Shown: one piece after another, positions 9,494 through 19,700 of the stretch | How positions within the stretch are numbered: the stretch's first letter is position 1 | How the letters are laid out: each line of letters starts with the position of its first letter | Source of the DNA: Bacillota bacterium | GTDB taxonomy: Bacteria > Bacillota > Clostridia > Tissierellales > Peptoniphilaceae | Direction of reading: 5' to 3' | Length of the DNA: 64,000 nt | Assembly: GCA_030532225.1 (NCBI GenBank) | Contig: JAUNLQ010000001.1 | Span: 62,001-126,000 of the forward strand | Translations under genes and position numbers: made by a program | The notes under the pieces: model-generated | The model's input: only the letters and a program-made list of their open reading frames with translations | What the model was told of the DNA's origin: nothing | The model's database searches: none

Positions 9494-9512
9494 AATTCTT
9501 ACAAAATTCTTA
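9494..9512. promoter_or_regulatory. Direct repeat upstream of the two-component operon (candidate regulator site)
   Basis: Two copies of AATTCTTA start 11 bp apart (9494 and 9505). An 11-bp period is typical of OmpR/PhoB-type tandem half-sites. No strong promoter was placed with confidence next to it. Confidence 0.35.
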
Positions 9513-9573
9513 AGAAGTTAATTTCTTTATTCCACTTCTATTATAAGGGATTTGGCCTAGGATTTTCCAATAA

Positions 9574-9600
9574 ATAAAAAAGAGCCCTGAGGCCCTTTTT
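9574..9600 (-). terminator. Rho-independent terminator after the large regulator gene
   Basis: On the minus strand, AAGGGCC / GGCTCTT forms a 7-bp stem (one G-U) with a 4-base loop and a run of six T. It overlaps the end of the 9599-12586 gene. Confidence 0.75.
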
Positions 9601-12586
9601 ATTCTTCCATAAGTTTTTCCCTTTCATATACATCCCTGTAAGGATCCAGGTTTTTTAGGCCTTGTTTTTTCAAATCTTCTAGCTTGGTCTGGCTGAAACT
9701 TGGAAAATACAAGTTCTTAGTTTTTTGGTCTGTGCTTTTTAGTATTATATAGCTGGCAAATTCAAAGGTCCCCTTAGATCTTGGATCGTCCATTCTCTTG
9801 GTCTTGTCCTTGGCTAGGTCAAAATATTTCCTTATGGCAGAAAAATCTTTTTCTTCAAAGGCCAAAAGAGCAAGGTAGGAATAAAGGACTGGCCTTTTCC
9901 AATAAAAATCGTAACTTTCAAAAAGTTTTGCAGCCTTGTTAAGATATTTTTTTGCCTGGGACAGGTCTTTTACAAAGTAGGCTGTCTTGGCCATATTTAG
10001 ATAGAAAATCGAAAGGGAAGATTTTACTCCCTTGTCTGCACTTATTTTTATGGCCTTGGAAAATTCTACTTGGGCTCCTTGGTAATCTTTTTTGGCCAGG
10101 CGAATTTCTCCTATATAGGAGTGGGCTGCTGCAATGTTTATGGCATATTCTCTGGCGATTTTTTCTGTTACTGTAAAGGTGTTAATAGATTCTTTAAGTA
10201 GCTTTTCTGCCCTGTCATAGGCCCCCTGCATTAGAAAATACAGGCCCTTAAATCTTAAGAACATGCCTATTTCCTTGTGGTAGTTGCATTTTACTGAAAG
10301 CTTTAGGCCTTCTTCTATATAGGTCAGCATGTTTTCAGCCTGGTTGACTTGGATATGATAATAGATTAGCTGCTTGTAACCGTTGATCATATAGTCCATG
10401 TCTTCTAAAAACCTGGCCCTAGTAATTACATAATTTATATCCTCTAGGCCTTCTTGGTAGTTGCCTGATCTAATTAAGAACCTGCCTCTCATATAGAAGA
10501 ATTTTTCCTTTAAGTGGTCTAGGTCTGGATGGTCCATTTTTTCTATTTGGTCAATCTTTTCTTTTAGGCTGGCAAACATTGAGTCCATTTCCTTGCTTTC
10601 CATATAAATATTAGGATTTCTACCATGATCTATATGGTCCAAAACTGGAAATAACTCGTGGCTGTAGTCTAAATAGTGGTTTAAGATTTCTATATTGTAT
10701 TGGACTTCCTTAAACAAGTCTTCTGCCTTAGTAAAATGGTAGGTCAGCTCTTCTAAATACTTTAGTTTGTTCTTGTAGTCCCTAGAACTTTCTTCTAAAA
10801 GGTTGCCAATTTTTTGGTGGTAGTATTTTCTCTTAGACTGGTTAGAGCCTAAATAAATAAAGTCTTTAATCTTCTCATAACAAAAATCAAAGTAGATTAG
10901 GCCATCTTCTTCAAATTCAAATAAAATGTTTCGTTTTTCCAGCCTGTCCAAAAGGTCTATGGTCCTTTGTTGGTCCAGGTCTGTTAGGCGAAAAATTATA
11001 TCCAAGGGAAAGGGCCCCTTGAAAAAGGCTAAAAGGTCTAATAGGTCTTTTTCTTCTTTATTAAAAGAGGTGAACCTGGATTTTATGGCCCTAACTAACC
11101 TATCATTAAAAACTCCAATTTCCTTTTCTTCTATGGCCTGGCTAGTGAAAACTGCCATAAAAAGTGGGTTGCCTTGGGCTTGCTTATAGATTTTTTGGTA
11201 CTTTTCCAAGGTAAAATCCTGGCCCATTGCCTTTTTTACATATTTTTCTCCATCTTCATAGCTTAAGGCCTTTAAGGATATGCTGTCTAAGATTCCATAC
11301 TTGTCTAAAATCAAAATCATATCTTCAACATAGTCATTGGACTTGGACCTGGCTGTGAAAAAGAACATGGTCTTGGACCTGTCTTTTAAAATCAAAGAAG
11401 TTAGAAGTCTAGCAGAATATTGGTCTATCCAGTGGATGTCTTCAAAATTAAAGATTCTATAGACACTGTCGTCTAGGTTTTTTAGAAGTCTTTCCAAGTC
11501 TTTTTCTAAATTTTCCAGGTCTGGCTCAATTTCTCTCTTGTTTTTGTAAAGATTTTGTATGGAAAAAATCTTCCTAATAAGGTCTTCTAAGTCTAGCTTA
11601 TTAAATTTATTCAGGCCAGACAAAGCCTCTACAAACATTTTTATAGAATTTAAGATTCTATCTTGTTCAAACTCATAACAAGGAATGTTGTAGATTTCAA
11701 ATTCCCTAGAAAAATCTCTGTAGGCCCTTTCTAATAGGGCAGACTTGCCAAGGCCAGCTTCCCCTTCAACATAAACAGACTTAATTTTGCTGCCCTTTTT
11801 AAAGGCAGAAATAGTCTGGTGAAGTTGGGCAAGCTCACTTTCTCTACCGAAATAAAAGTAATAAGACTGGTCCTTTTGTTTTTGGTCCTTGTTGATTTTT
11901 TCCAAAGACTCTTCATAGATTTTCTTTATTTCTGGGCCAGGTTCAATGGCTAATTCTCTTTTTAATAAAATTGCCAGGTCAGAATACAATTCTAGGATTT
12001 TTTTGTGACGGTTGTTTATTAAATAATAGGTCATTAAGAGCCTGTAGTTTTCTTCGTCTAAGTTGTCTAAGTCAATAAGCTTTTGTAAATTGCCTTCTAC
12101 ATTTATTAGTATTTTGTCTGCTATAGACTGACTTACTTTTTCTTGTAGGTTTTTATAGTAAAAGTCTAGGTACTTGCTTCTCTTGTTGTAGACCCATCTT
12201 TCGTATTCTTCACAGTCTCTTAAACTAAAGCCTTGCAAAAATTCTCCTTGGAAAAGTTGGGCCTTGCTATAAGGATCTTGCAAATATTCTTCTAAGTCTA
12301 TGGAAATATCCAGGTCCTGGTTTAGTTGTAAAATTGTGTTGTTTGGGGTTAAGATTAGGTCCTTGTCTATGTTTTTTCTACTGTGGTACAAAACATTTCT
12401 CAAATTTTTCTTGGCAGTTTTTTCTGAGTCTTCTGGCCACAAAAGCCCTGCCATCTTAGATCTGGAAATGGTTTTCTCAATTAATAGATAATAAATGAAG
12501 GCTTCTATTTTTAAATAAGAAAACTTCACTCTTTTTTCTCCTACATATATTTCTGGAACACCTAATAATTTTGCTGTGATTTTCAA
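9599..12586 (-). CDS. SARP/BTAD-type transcriptional regulator with AAA ATPase and TPR domains
   Basis: The 995-residue protein has an N-terminal winged-helix DNA-binding region (about 1-95, with the motif GLLWPEDSEKTAKKNLRNVL). A BTAD-like helical domain follows (about 100-235), with the typical ending RELAIEPGPEIKKIYEE. The ATPase module has Walker A GEAGLGKS near residue 280 and FEDIHWID as the Walker B region. Many TPR-like helical repeats run from about 600 to the end. This is the architecture of AfsR/MalT-like signal-integrating activators. It is divergent from the transporter-hutH operon, so control of histidine use is the likely role, by position only. The 365-bp gap between them holds repeated motifs (12715-12790). 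Confidence 0.85.
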   Translation of the reverse strand: MKITAKLLGVPEIYVGEKRVKFSYLKIEAFIYYLLIEKTISRSKMAGLLWPEDSEKTAKKNLRNVLYHSRKNIDKDLILTPNNTILQLNQDLDISIDLEEYLQDPYSKAQLFQGEFLQGFSLRDCEEYERWVYNKRSKYLDFYYKNLQEKVSQSIADKILINVEGNLQKLIDLDNLDEENYRLLMTYYLINNRHKKILELYSDLAILLKRELAIEPGPEIKKIYEESLEKINKDQKQKDQSYYFYFGRESELAQLHQTISAFKKGSKIKSVYVEGEAGLGKSALLERAYRDFSREFEIYNIPCYEFEQDRILNSIKMFVEALSGLNKFNKLDLEDLIRKIFSIQNLYKNKREIEPDLENLEKDLERLLKNLDDSVYRIFNFEDIHWIDQYSARLLTSLILKDRSKTMFFFTARSKSNDYVEDMILILDKYGILDSISLKALSYEDGEKYVKKAMGQDFTLEKYQKIYKQAQGNPLFMAVFTSQAIEEKEIGVFNDRLVRAIKSRFTSFNKEEKDLLDLLAFFKGPFPLDIIFRLTDLDQQRTIDLLDRLEKRNILFEFEEDGLIYFDFCYEKIKDFIYLGSNQSKRKYYHQKIGNLLEESSRDYKNKLKYLEELTYHFTKAEDLFKEVQYNIEILNHYLDYSHELFPVLDHIDHGRNPNIYMESKEMDSMFASLKEKIDQIEKMDHPDLDHLKEKFFYMRGRFLIRSGNYQEGLEDINYVITRARFLEDMDYMINGYKQLIYYHIQVNQAENMLTYIEEGLKLSVKCNYHKEIGMFLRFKGLYFLMQGAYDRAEKLLKESINTFTVTEKIAREYAINIAAAHSYIGEIRLAKKDYQGAQVEFSKAIKISADKGVKSSLSIFYLNMAKTAYFVKDLSQAKKYLNKAAKLFESYDFYWKRPVLYSYLALLAFEEKDFSAIRKYFDLAKDKTKRMDDPRSKGTFEFASYIILKSTDQKTKNLYFPSFSQTKLEDLKKQGLKNLDPYRDVYEREKLMEE

Positions 12587-12714
12587 AATTTGACACCTCT
12601 AAAAAGTCTTAATAAGCCACTTACTATAGGACTTATTATAGTAGAATATAAATTTTTCGTCAAATTTCCCCTGATAAAAAAATTTTTTTCTTACAATTTT
12701 TTCTATATTTTTTT

Positions 12715-12790
12715 GACTTTTATTGTTAGTAGATTTTTTAATTAGACGGATATTAGACTTTTTTATTGGTAATTTTGCCGACTTTTAAGC
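12715..12790. promoter_or_regulatory. Repeated GACTTTT motifs in the regulator/hut intergenic region
   Basis: Three same-strand copies of GACTTTT occur at 12715, 12756 and 12780. The first two continue into a related ATTG-TA stretch. They sit between the divergent regulator and the transporter-hutH operon and could be binding sites for the regulator. The rest of 12587-12951 is very A/T-rich. A weak promoter candidate (TTGATG, then TACATA after 17 bp) lies about 70 bp before the transporter start. Confidence 0.35.
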
Positions 12791-12951
12791 TTTTTTTGTT
12801 TTATTTTTTTCTCGGGAAAAACTTTTCCTAATAAGCTTTAGTATTTTAATGTTAATTTTTAATAAGTATTAAACATTCTTTTGATGGTCCAATGATATAT
12901 TTATACATAGAGTAGTTGTTATTAAGTTATAAATTTTTTAGGAGGACTAAT

Positions 12952-14316
12952 ATGTCAATAATAACTAACCCTGTAGTTGTTTCGGTAGTTGTACTATCAG
13001 CACTATGTTTGTTAAAATTTAATATTCTGTTAGCTCTAATTATTGCAGCTATAGTTGGGGGACTTCTTGGTGGAATGCCTCTAGCAGTTGTAAAGGGACC
13101 TTTTGCTTGGATTCCTGGTATGGCTACAGAAGGAGAAGGCGTAGTAGACGTTCTTATTGGTGGAATGGGAGGAAACTCTTCAACAGCTCTAGCTTACATT
13201 CTACTTGGTGTCTTTGCTGTAGGTCTTGCTAGATCTGGTCTTGGAACTATTCTTTCTAAGAAACTTTCTAGATCCCTTGGTAAAAGCAAGGCTCTTATGG
13301 TTTATACTATAGCTGTAGTTGGATGTTTGTCTCAAAACTTAATTCCAATTCACATAGCTTATATGCCAATACTTATCCCACCTCTACTAGGTCTTATGAA
13401 CGAAATGAAACTTGACAGAAGGGCTATGGCTCTAGCGCTTACTTTCTCAGTAAAGGCTCCTTATATTGTAATCCCAGCAGGATTCGGACTTATTTTCCAA
13501 GGTATAGTAGCTGACAACGTAAATGCAAATGGCCTAAATGTTACTGTAGGTGATGTAACTTCTGTTAACTGGATCGGCGGACTTGCAATGTTAATCGGTC
13601 TTGTTGTTATGGCTACTTACTTTATGAGCAAACCAAGAGAATACGAAGACAAACCAGTTCTAGGCGGAGAAGAAATTGATGACCAAGAAGTTACTATGAA
13701 CAGACAATCTTGGGCAGCCTTAGTTGGTGCTATTATAACTGCAATTACTTCTATTGCTACTGAATCTCTTCCACTTTCTGCCCTATTTGGTTTATTAGCC
13801 ATGTTAATCCTAGGCGGAATTAAATTCTCAGAACTTGATGATGTAGTAAATGGTGGTTTAGGCATGATGGGCTTTATAGCTTTCGTTATGTTAGTTGCAG
13901 CTGGTTACGGTGCTGTTCTTAAAGCAACTGGAGCTGTTGAAAGCCTTGTTCAAGCATCAGCTTCTGCTATGCAAGGAAACAAAGGTGTTGCAGCCCTTGT
14001 AATGCTTCTAATTGGTCTATTAATCACAATGGGAATCGGTTCTTCATTCTCAACTATTCCAATTATTGCAACAATTTTCGTACCACTAGGACTTGAATTA
14101 GGTCTTTCTCCTAAATCAATTATCCTTCTAGTTTCTCTAGCAGGAGCCCTAGGAGATGCAGGTTCTCCAGCATCAGACTCAACTCTTGGACCTACATCAG
14201 CTCTTAATGCTGACGGCCAACATGACCACATTTGGGACACTTGCGTTCCAACATTCGTAGCTTACAATATTCCACTTATAATTGGTGGAGTTATTGGAAC
14301 AATGATTTTAGGATAA
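12952..14316 (+). CDS. Na+/H+ antiporter NhaC-like family transporter, probable histidine transporter (YuiF-like)
   Basis: The start at 12952 follows AGGAGG at 12940-12945; the longer reading from 12916 lacks such a site. The 454-residue protein has about a dozen membrane segments, Gly-rich helices (GGMGGNSSTALAY), and a conserved polar stretch, GDAGSPASDSTLGPTSALNADGQHDH, near the C-terminus. It fits the NhaC-superfamily group that includes Bacillus YuiF, annotated as a histidine transporter. Its position 62 bp upstream of histidine ammonia-lyase supports histidine uptake or histidine/urocanate exchange. Arginine codons are nearly all AGA, which suggests strong expression. Confidence 0.85.
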   Translation: MSIITNPVVVSVVVLSALCLLKFNILLALIIAAIVGGLLGGMPLAVVKGPFAWIPGMATEGEGVVDVLIGGMGGNSSTALAYILLGVFAVGLARSGLGTILSKKLSRSLGKSKALMVYTIAVVGCLSQNLIPIHIAYMPILIPPLLGLMNEMKLDRRAMALALTFSVKAPYIVIPAGFGLIFQGIVADNVNANGLNVTVGDVTSVNWIGGLAMLIGLVVMATYFMSKPREYEDKPVLGGEEIDDQEVTMNRQSWAALVGAIITAITSIATESLPLSALFGLLAMLILGGIKFSELDDVVNGGLGMMGFIAFVMLVAAGYGAVLKATGAVESLVQASASAMQGNKGVAALVMLLIGLLITMGIGSSFSTIPIIATIFVPLGLELGLSPKSIILLVSLAGALGDAGSPASDSTLGPTSALNADGQHDHIWDTCVPTFVAYNIPLIIGGVIGTMILG

Positions 14317-14378
14317 TAAATCATTGATAACTATAATATAACTTAATAACACTATTAAAATTCGGGAGGTAAATTAAT

Positions 14379-15920
14379 ATGGAAAAAGTAATTTTAACTG
14401 GTGACAGCCTTACACTTGACCAAGTTATTGCTGTTGCTAGAGACTATGCACAAGTAGAAATCGATGAAAAAGCAATGGAAAGAGTAGAAGCTTCAAGAAA
14501 AGTTGTTGAAGACATTGTGGATTCTGAAAGAGTAGTTTATGGTTGTAACACAGGCTTTGGTTCCTTGGCTAGAGTTTCTATTTCTAGAGAAGATACTGCC
14601 CAACTACAAGAAAACCTAATTAGATCTCACGCTGTTGGTTATGGTGACCCACTTGCTGATGACGAAGTTAGAGCAACTATTCTTATTAGAGTTAACTCTT
14701 TAATCAAGGGTGTTTCTGCTATTAGAAGAGAAACAGTTGAAACTCTACTAGCCATGCTAAACAAAAATGTTATTCCTTACATTCCAGAAAAAGGATCAAT
14801 CGGCGCTTCAGGTGACCTTTGTCCACTAAGCCACATGGTTCTTCCAATGTTAGGCCTAGGCTATGCCTTCTATGAAGATGAACTTCTAGATGGTAAAGAC
14901 GCCATGGAAAAAGCTGGTATCCCAGTAATTAGACTTGGAGCCAAGGAAGGTCTAGCCCTTAACAACGGTACTACTGTTATGACTGCTATTGGTGCCCTTG
15001 CAACTTATGATGCCCTACAACTAGCAAAAGTAGCTGACATTACTGGAGCCCTATCATTAGAAGCTCACAGAGGAATTATAGATGCCTTCTACGAAAAACT
15101 ACACAGCATCAGACCTCACCAAGGTAACCTAACAACTGCTGAAAATGTTAGAAGCTTAACTGATGGTTCAACTTTAACTAGCCATACAGCCCAAATTAGA
15201 GTACAAGACGCTTATACTTTAAGATGTATTCCACAAGTTCATGGTGCTTCTAAAGACACTATTAACTATGTAAAATCTAAGGTTGACATTGAGCTTAACT
15301 CAGCAACTGACAACCCAATAGTATTTGCAGATGGCCAAGTAATTTCTGGTGGTAACTTCCACGGTGAACCAATGGCTCAAGCCTTTGACTTCCTATGTAT
15401 TGGTGCAGCAGAACTTGCTAACATTTCAGAAAGAAGAATCGAAAGATTAGTTAATGCAACTTTATCTGACTTCCCTTCTTTCCTAGTAAAGAAACCAGGT
15501 CTAAACTCTGGCTTTATGATTACTCAATATTCTGCAGCAGCCTTAGTATCTGAAAACAAGGTCCTAGCTCACCCAGCATCAGTAGACTCAATTACATCTT
15601 GCGAAAACCAAGAAGACTTTGTATCTATGGGAACTATAGCAGCAAGAAATGCAAGAGACATTGTATCTAACCTAAAGAGAGTAGTTGCAACAGAATTACT
15701 AGCAGCTTGCCAAGCTATAGACTTTAGAAAAGAATTAAACCCAGACCTAGTGTTAGGTAAGGGAACTCAAGCAGCCTACAACCTAGTAAGAGAACACCTT
15801 CCATTTATAGATGATGACAAGAACTTCCAAATGTTCGATGAACTTGAACTTGTTACAGCTTTAATTGAAGATGGAGACCTACTAGAAGCAGTAGAAGAAG
15901 TAGTGGCCCTTAAGAACTAA
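14379..15920 (+). CDS. hutH: Histidine ammonia-lyase
   Basis: The 513-residue protein has the full length of the HAL family. The MIO-forming Ala-Ser-Gly lies in GSIGASGDLCPLSH near residue 143. YGCNTGFG (the conserved Tyr loop) is near residue 54, and NGTTVMT and TDNP also match HAL. The enzyme removes ammonia from L-histidine to give trans-urocanate. It is co-transcribed with the YuiF-like transporter. HutU, HutI and HutG are not in this window, so urocanate may be exported or processed elsewhere. Every Arg codon I checked is AGA, unlike neighbouring genes that use AGG often, which suggests high expression. The start follows GGGAGG. Confidence 0.95.
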   Translation: MEKVILTGDSLTLDQVIAVARDYAQVEIDEKAMERVEASRKVVEDIVDSERVVYGCNTGFGSLARVSISREDTAQLQENLIRSHAVGYGDPLADDEVRATILIRVNSLIKGVSAIRRETVETLLAMLNKNVIPYIPEKGSIGASGDLCPLSHMVLPMLGLGYAFYEDELLDGKDAMEKAGIPVIRLGAKEGLALNNGTTVMTAIGALATYDALQLAKVADITGALSLEAHRGIIDAFYEKLHSIRPHQGNLTTAENVRSLTDGSTLTSHTAQIRVQDAYTLRCIPQVHGASKDTINYVKSKVDIELNSATDNPIVFADGQVISGGNFHGEPMAQAFDFLCIGAAELANISERRIERLVNATLSDFPSFLVKKPGLNSGFMITQYSAAALVSENKVLAHPASVDSITSCENQEDFVSMGTIAARNARDIVSNLKRVVATELLAACQAIDFRKELNPDLVLGKGTQAAYNLVREHLPFIDDDKNFQMFDELELVTALIEDGDLLEAVEEVVALKN

Positions 15921-15938
15921 GAGAATCACATAAAATTA

Positions 15939-15973
15939 GACCCCTAAGTTTTTCAACTTAAGGGTCTTTTTTT
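15939..15973 (+). terminator. Rho-independent terminator after hutH
   Basis: A long stem begins GACCC and ends GGGTC, with a 4-base TTTC loop and seven T. It can also act weakly on the convergent minus-strand gene. Confidence 0.88.
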
Positions 15974-15980
15974 GCTTTTG

Positions 15981-16670
15981 TTAATTATTGTCAGCTAAAT
16001 ATTTTAAAGACAGGTCTGCAATCTTACAAAGCTCTGCCCTCCTAAAGGGTCTGTCTGCTTCAAAGTAGCCTTCAGATCCCTTTGGATCAAAAATCTTCGC
16101 ATCTACTAGGGCTGCCAAATAATCTGCAATTTCCAAGTCATTGCCTAGGGCTGAGCCGATTTGGTCCAGGTCCTTGTACTGTAAATTGCTGTGGTCATAA
16201 GAAGGAGCAAGCTCTAAGGCTCTTGCAAAATACACTGCCAGGTCCTCTCTTTTTGGATAGGCTCCCTTAAGGTCAGGGTCATCAGACAAGTATCCATTTT
16301 TCTCACTATAGGCAAGTTCTGAATAATAAATAATGTTTTTGTCTAAGGCATAGGCAAAGGCATTTCTAGCCCAAGGAGAAATATTATAGGAATCTACTAG
16401 CTTGCCATAATGTTTAAGGGCAACTTGGATTTCCTTTTGGTCAGGCTTTTTAATTTTTTCAATTATAGATAAGGCCTCTAACAAAGAAACATAACGATCT
16501 GGCCTAAAGGTCCCATCTGGATAACCAGCTATAATTTCCTCTTGACTTAAGGACATAATATAGGCTTTGGCCCAGTGGTCTTCTTCTATGTCAGAAAATT
16601 CCTGGCCATAAGTCTTAGAAGGAATACATAGTAATAAGGCTAAAATCATTAGGCTACAAAACTTTTTCAT
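15981..16670 (-). CDS. S-layer homology (SLH) domain protein
   Basis: The ATG at 16668-16670 follows GGAGG and begins a clear signal peptide (MKKFCSLMILALLL), so I prefer it over the longer reading from 16694. The 229-residue secreted protein is made almost entirely of three SLH-like repeats. The first contains FSDIEEDHWAKAYI and GYPDGTFRPD; the last ends with FEADRPFRRAELCKI. No catalytic domain is visible. A cell-wall-binding or structural S-layer role is inferred. It lies 36 bp downstream of the 1072-residue surface protein on the same strand and may be co-transcribed with it. Confidence 0.85.
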   Translation of the reverse strand: MKKFCSLMILALLLCIPSKTYGQEFSDIEEDHWAKAYIMSLSQEEIIAGYPDGTFRPDRYVSLLEALSIIEKIKKPDQKEIQVALKHYGKLVDSYNISPWARNAFAYALDKNIIYYSELAYSEKNGYLSDDPDLKGAYPKREDLAVYFARALELAPSYDHSNLQYKDLDQIGSALGNDLEIADYLAALVDAKIFDPKGSEGYFEADRPFRRAELCKIADLSLKYLADNN

Positions 16671-16706
16671 AGGCTCCTCCAAACTTAAATTCATCTATGG
16701 GCTTTC

Positions 16707-19700
16707 TTATTTACCTAAAACAATAATTGGTCCCCTGTCTTCTTTTACTAGGCCTAGGTCCTTTATTTGGTCCAAGGCTAGATAGACTGTTCCATCTTCA
16801 TCTTCTATTAGCTTAGACAGTGGGTACTCCTTGTTATTATTTATCAAAAGAGTAGAATCTTCTAGCTTTTTGATTTCCACCTCATCTATAAGATCAAGTA
16901 GCTTAAGGTCCACATAGCCTTTAGAGTCGGTGTTGATCTTTAGGCTAGAGGCTGGATAAATCAAGTCATCAATCATAAATCTTCTAATTATAGCAGGATA
17001 ATAATCTAGGTTTTCTTCTATGGACAAATAAGTTATTAGGTCTTCAAAGGCTAGCTTGTAGCTATTTGGAAACTGTGAAAAACCTACATCCTTAGGCTGG
17101 CCATCTGAATAAAAATACACTGGACTCGAGCCATAAAGGTCTTGTCTAATTTCTTTAAAGGCTTTTTCAGCCCTAGGGCTATTTTTCATATCTTCCTTAA
17201 TTTCAAAGGAATAAATTGGTCCTTGGTCTTCTTCCTGGTCACTTACTAGGGTCTTATAAACTTCTTGGTCCAGGCTTAGGCCTTTTTGGTCTTTCTTGTA
17301 GGATCTTATCTGGGTCCTGCTTAAATCATCTTTATAGTCTTCAACTATATAAAGTTCAGCCTGTCCTTCTTGGTTATTTATGCCAAAGTCTACATTTTGG
17401 CTAAATCTTCTATCTATAGAATCTGCAAAGATTTGAACTAGGTCTTCTTGATCCTGGTCATAGTCATAGGCTAAGATTAAGATTTCATCTTCAAGGACTA
17501 TTTTTACATAAAGTTCTTCTTGCCTGTCTTGGTCCAAGTCATAGGCTATAGCTTGGGGCAAAATTCCTGTTTTTTCAGTTTGGTCCTTTATTTGGTCAGC
17601 TAGGTCTACAAGTTTTTTCATGTAGGCCTTTGATGAATCCTTAAAGTTTTCCTTTTCTTCAAGGTCCTTTATAAGGTCCTGGTCTTGGTCTGTAAGGCTT
17701 TCAAAGTCTAAACTTGTTAAAGGCTTTATAAACTGAGAATCGCCACTTTCTAGGAAAAATTCCCTGGCATAGCCATAGGCCTTGGCCAGGTCTTCTTTTT
17801 TATAGGCCTTAAGTCTTTCTAGCTTATAAATAGGATCTGCTTCTAAAACAGAAACAAGTTCTAAGTCCTTAAGGGAACTTACTTGGTCCATAAGGATTTC
17901 TTTGTCTACTTGGGCCTTAAGGTCTTGGTAAGAACTAGCCTTGGTTTTTAGTCTACTTTCTTTATCAAAGGCTAAGTCTACAATATGGCCTTGGTCCTTG
18001 GCTATTATGCCCATTTCCTTAAAGCTGGCAAAGGGCACATAGTAGGCTCCCTTTTCGTCTACCATTGGTTTTTGGATTTTGTAGCTTTGGCCATTAAAGT
18101 CAATTTCCAAAATGTCTTCTTGAACTTTTAAGGAAATGTCTTCTTGGTTCCTAAAAATAGAGGCGTTAATATGGCCTGTTGAGTCAGCTCTTATTTTTAA
18201 AATGTCAGCAGGGAAAATTTGGTCTCCTATTCTAAATCTTCTTATTATTGGAAAGTCCACTGCTTGTTCTACTGGTATTAATAGTAGGGACAGTAGTTGG
18301 TCTTCAGTTAAATAGTTGTCATAACCTTCATAAATAAGATTTCCCCTTTGGTCCCTTGGCGGATACTTAAAGTCTTCTACTCCAGTCTCGCCTTCTTTTA
18401 AGGTCTTAGGGTCTACTTGGGCCTTGGCATCTGTTATAAAAAACTTAGGGTCTGGGCCGAAAATCCTATCTCTAAGGTCATAGTAGGCTTCTTCGTAGGA
18501 AGCTAGTGGATTAGGTTTTATTAAGCTAGAACTTTCTACAAAATCAGCCTCTTCATATTGGTTAGTAGATTCATCAGCTGCCAAATAGGACATAAAGGCT
18601 GTATTAGAGTAGCCTTCTTCTTGGTAGACTATGTTAGAGCCTTTTTCCTTAGACAAAAGTCCAAGACTAGTATTTACAAAATATCCTGAATCTCCACTGT
18701 GGGCTATATAAACATAGGTCTTGCCATTTTCTTCTAATAGTCCTGCATCTAGGTTAAAGTTATAGGCCTTGGCCTCTTCAGATACATCTTCATACTTAAA
18801 AATATTCACTGCTTGGTTGTCATAATAGCTGTAAATATATAGGCCCTGGCTTTTGCTTGTGGCTGAAGAATGGCTAGTTAAGAGAACTAGGTCCAAGACT
18901 CCATCTTGGTCCAAGTCTACTAAGAAGCCTTTCTTTAAAATAGCCTGGTTGTTTCCATCTGCCTGGGCCTTTTTGGCCTTAAGGTTTTGGATCTTAAAGA
19001 CCTCTTCCATATAGGCTTTGGCAAAGGGTGCTAGGTTTTCGTAGCCTGTCCAGTCTACTGACAAAGAGTTATGTTCTAGCTTGTCTAGGATTTCTTGGTT
19101 AAGTTTAGAAATTTCTTCTGCAGTTGATCCGAAAAAGGCTATTTCAGATTGCAGGTTAACAAGGCTAGTAGACTGACTAAATTCTAAATTAGAGCCAACT
19201 TTTCTATATATAACTTCTGTGTATTCCTTGTCGTCATTAATTAGCTTGCTAACAAAGCTAACTTGGCCGTCTTTTTCTATCTTATAGACTTCAGCTTGGT
19301 TGGCTGGGATCTTTTTACCTTGGGAGATAGTTTCTTGGAAAGGTGTATTGCCATAGGTCAAAACATACAAGTTGCCATCTGGCCCGTCCATTAGCTCAAC
19401 TTGAATAACATTTTTCAAATAGTATGGAGCATCTGCATTAAAATAAGGACTAAAAAACACGTCCTTCCAAGTTCCAAAAATTTTTGACGCTGTTTGTTCT
19501 GCTAGGTCTTTTACAGTTTCATATCTAGAATCCTGGCTATACTTGAAGGTCTTAGATGTTTTGTCTGATAAAAGATTTAAGATCTCCTTGTCTCCATTTT
19601 CCATAAAGGCCTTGCCAGCATATTGGAGGCCCTTGTTTGGGTCTTGGTCATAGTAAGTTGTGAAGATGGCTTTTTTGTAGGCCTGGTTTTCTGGATACAT

